A stretch of DNA of 64,000 nucleotides from Congregibacter litoralis KT71. GTDB taxonomy: Bacteria; Pseudomonadota; Gammaproteobacteria; Pseudomonadales; Halieaceae. The translations under genes were made by a program, and so were the position numbers. Positions 62,111 to 64,000 of this stretch are shown one piece after another. Every line of letters starts with the position of its first letter. Position 1 is the stretch's first letter. The notes under the pieces were generated by a model, which ran no database searches, was not told where the DNA came from, and saw only the letters and a list, made by a program, of their open reading frames with translations. Where the stretch lies: assembly GCF_000153125.2 (NCBI RefSeq), contig NZ_CM002299.1, positions 3,422,928-3,486,927 on the forward strand, given 5' to 3'.

Positions 62111-63124
62111 TTACTCAGGCTTCTTAAACAGCAGCGTCATGCGGTTTGACTCGCCGATGGCGGTCATTGCTGCGGCGAGCTCAGGATCGTCGTTGCTCCC
62201 CGAGAGCGTCGGGGGCAGACGCCAGACGACATCGTCGGTGCTGGGCATATCCCGGGGGTTTTCGTTGATATCGCTCTCCCCCAGAAACTCAAATCCGGCA
62301 GCCTCAAAACGATTGATGACAAAGCTCTTTTTCAAATAGCCCGCGGAACCGTCGGCCCAGGCATCGGGGGCATCTTCCGGCGCGCTGTGCTGCACGACGC
62401 CCACAATGCCGCCGGGCTTTAGCGCATCCCGGGTGTTTTCCAGAGACGTGGTCAGAAACTCGCCATCGGATTCGAAGTGGGCAAGATTGTGCAGGGCGCG
62501 AATAAAGAGCACGGCATCCACTTCCCCATCGAGCCGCTCAGGCAGGCTGCCAAACTGGAATGCGTCGAGATCCGCCACGGGGGCGTCGAACCAGCCGCGG
62601 GCTTCCGCCAGCCAGTCATCTACCCAGGTTTCCTTGGCCTTGAGTTGCTCCTCGGAGAAAAAACCAAACAGGGGGAACAGGGCCGGATCGTAGTCAACGC
62701 CGATGAGCGTGCCTTCAGCCCCCAGATAGGGCGCGAGAATTTTGCTGTACCAGCCACCGCCGGGCAGGGCTTCGATCACCGTCATACCCGGTTCGATGCC
62801 AAAAAAGTTCAGGGTCTCTGCGGGATGGCGCGCGTCGTAACGGGCCTGCGCTTCTGCCGGCTGAGCCGCCAGCACCGCGGTGAGGCTATCCTGCGCCGCG
62901 GCGGTTGAAGCCGCTGCCGCGTTCTCAGCAGCAATCTCAGCGGCATTCGCAGCACTTGCAGCAGCATTATCAGCAGCATCTCCAGCCGCAGTCGCTATGC
63001 CGGCATCAGCTGTGGCATCACTGCCTGCGACGGTAGCTTCATCGGATTGACAGGCGCCCAGGGACAGGGCGAAACCGGCGGCAAGCAGAGCCGCGTATAG
63101 GGGATGACGATGGGAAAACGACAT
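62111..63124 (-). CDS. SAM-methyltransferase-like lipoprotein
   Basis: 337-aa protein. The signal peptide ends in a lipobox (LSLGAC, Cys at about 25), followed by an Ala-rich low-complexity linker (residues about 30-80). A class I methyltransferase-like fold follows: PGMTVIEALPGGGWYSKILAP, EGTLIGVDYDP, AVLFIRALHNL and LKPGGIVGVVQHSA, with a variable C-terminal part. It would sit in the periplasm, where SAM is not thought to be available. Similar proteins are annotated as methyltransferases in other proteobacteria; the real activity is unclear. Confidence 0.7.
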   Translation of the reverse strand: MSFSHRHPLYAALLAAGFALSLGACQSDEATVAGSDATADAGIATAAGDAADNAAASAANAAEIAAENAAAASTAAAQDSLTAVLAAQPAEAQARYDARHPAETLNFFGIEPGMTVIEALPGGGWYSKILAPYLGAEGTLIGVDYDPALFPLFGFFSEEQLKAKETWVDDWLAEARGWFDAPVADLDAFQFGSLPERLDGEVDAVLFIRALHNLAHFESDGEFLTTSLENTRDALKPGGIVGVVQHSAPEDAPDAWADGSAGYLKKSFVINRFEAAGFEFLGESDINENPRDMPSTDDVVWRLPPTLSGSNDDPELAAAMTAIGESNRMTLLFKKPE

Positions 63125-63288
63125 AGGAAACTCCTAGAACGCTGAAAAAAGGAGGCACGTACCGGCGAAATGGCAGAAAGCGACGCCAACAGTGCTACGG
63201 GGTTGTCAGTATACCCGCTGGACCCGACCCGAGCTCTCCCTTATTGTGCCCAGCTTCCCGATCATTCCTCTTAACGACAGGATCCGCC

Positions 63289-64000
63289 ATGAATAACTTT
63301 GACAACACCGTGGGATTTATTACCGGCGGCGCCGCCGGCATCGGCCTTGGCGTCGGTCGCGCCCTGGGACTCAAGGGCATGACCCTGGTGTTAGCCGATG
63401 TGGAAGAAAATACGCTGGATAAAGCGGCGGAGGAGCTGCGCGCCGAGGGCATTACCGTGCACACGGAAGTTCTGGATGTGCGCGACGCCGACGCCTATCG
63501 CGAGGTTGCCGAGCGCACCCTGGCAACCCATGGCAAAGTGAATTTTCTGTTTAACAATGCCGGCGTAGGCGGCGGTCACACAAATGCCGGTGAAACGCCC
63601 CTGCAGGACTGGCGCTGGGTCGTTGACGTCAATCTCATGGGCGTGGTCCACGGGGTAGAGTTCTTTCTGCCGGCGATGCGCGCATGCGGTGAGTCCTGCT
63701 ACATCATCAACACGGCATCCCTCGCCGGACATACGGCAAACCCCGGCATGGGCGCCTACTGCGCCACCAAGTTTGCCGTTGTCGGCTATTCCGAAGCCAT
63801 GCGCTATGAGCTGGCGAACTCCAATATCGAGCTCTCGGTCCTCTGTCCCGCCTGGGTAAAAACCCGCATCGCCCAGAGCCGTCGCAACCACCCCGATCCT
63901 GAGGAAGCGGCGCAGGCCAGCGGAGAGCAGGATGGCATGAACATGATCGACCAGATCATTGCCAACGAGGGCATCAGCGTCGAGGCTCTCGCCGAGCGCG
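63289..64000 (+). CDS. Short-chain dehydrogenase/reductase, 3' end outside window
   Basis: The frame starts ATG 63289 (preceded by AGGA) and is open to the end of the window. Classic SDR motifs: ITGGAAGIGLGVG (cofactor Gly-rich loop), NNAGVGGG, and the catalytic Ser...Tyr-x3-Lys (NTASLAGHTANPGMGAYCATK). The cofactor loop followed by LADVEE suggests NAD(H). Substrate unknown. Confidence 0.9.
   Translation, partial: MNNFDNTVGFITGGAAGIGLGVGRALGLKGMTLVLADVEENTLDKAAEELRAEGITVHTEVLDVRDADAYREVAERTLATHGKVNFLFNNAGVGGGHTNAGETPLQDWRWVVDVNLMGVVHGVEFFLPAMRACGESCYIINTASLAGHTANPGMGAYCATKFAVVGYSEAMRYELANSNIELSVLCPAWVKTRIAQSRRNHPDPEEAAQASGEQDGMNMIDQIIANEGISVEALAER

Noticed and set aside
1..64000. CRISPR arrays, rRNA and tRNA genes
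   Set aside because: No regularly spaced direct repeats, cloverleaf-type or rRNA-like sequence was seen; the only tandem repeats are the short ones listed.

Overview
The window looks like chromosomal DNA of a marine-type gammaproteobacterium. The OM60/NOR5 (Halieaceae) group would fit, but that is an inference from gene content: an exopolysaccharide (EPS) locus of the PEP-CTERM/exosortase-A type, a PEP-CTERM-like protein, a HutX/HutZ heme module, and GC-rich core genes beside a visibly AT-richer glycan region. Nearly all of the window is coding. I see no rRNA, tRNA or CRISPR array.

Region 1 (1-6.1 kb) is an AT-rich surface-glycan segment with a teichoic-acid-like flavour. It holds a glycosyltransferase fragment, two CDP-glycerol glycerophosphotransferase-family proteins, a Bcs1-like fusion for CDP-ribitol synthesis and a TagD-like cytidylyltransferase. 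Region 2 (6.2-12.7 kb) is an insertion-sequence island. It contains one IS3-family element with a CAC target duplication, a truncated IS3 orfA, and two identical 1229-bp IS3-family elements in inverted orientation around one glycosyltransferase gene. Region 3 (12.7-16.7 kb) has an SGNH hydrolase plus acyltransferase-3 pair, a lipoprotein of unknown function and a membrane-anchored transglutaminase-like protein.

Region 4 (16.6-44.6 kb) is the EPS locus. Twelve minus-strand genes, many overlapping by 4 bp, run from a nucleotide-sugar dehydrogenase through the ATPase, Wza-like export lipoprotein, chain-length protein, tyrosine autokinase, outer-membrane protein, deacetylases, glycosyltransferase, carbamoyltransferase and FemAB-like acyltransferase to an O-antigen ligase. 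Next to it are the PrsK/PrsR sigma-54 two-component system, the TPR lipoprotein PrsT, an N-acyl amino acid synthase-like protein, a second three-gene operon (serine protease, large O-antigen ligase, tyrosine phosphatase) and the initiating polyprenyl-phosphate sugar transferase. No exosortase and no Wzx flippase is visible in the window.

Region 5 (44.6-64 kb) holds a small membrane-protein gene with a sigma-54-like promoter, an outer-membrane protein, a heme-uptake cluster (hmuTUV, TonB receptor, hutX, hutZ), an O-acetylhomoserine sulfhydrylase, an OMP, a cytochrome c and a PEP-CTERM-like protein. The terminator of that last gene is split by an IS150-type element. Metabolic and transport genes follow: aldehyde dehydrogenase, Na+:alanine symporter, MFS, an unusual lipoprotein-type methyltransferase and a truncated SDR.

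The most interesting signal is regulatory. Three sigma-54-type -24/-12 promoters lie upstream of the PEP-CTERM gene, a 100-aa single-pass membrane protein and a 48-aa single-pass membrane protein between prsR and prsT. The first two share an upstream element, TGTCAG(C/T)ATTTTTTACA, which is a good candidate for the PrsR binding site. This would define a local PrsK/PrsR/RpoN regulon that includes genes too small to be noticed routinely.
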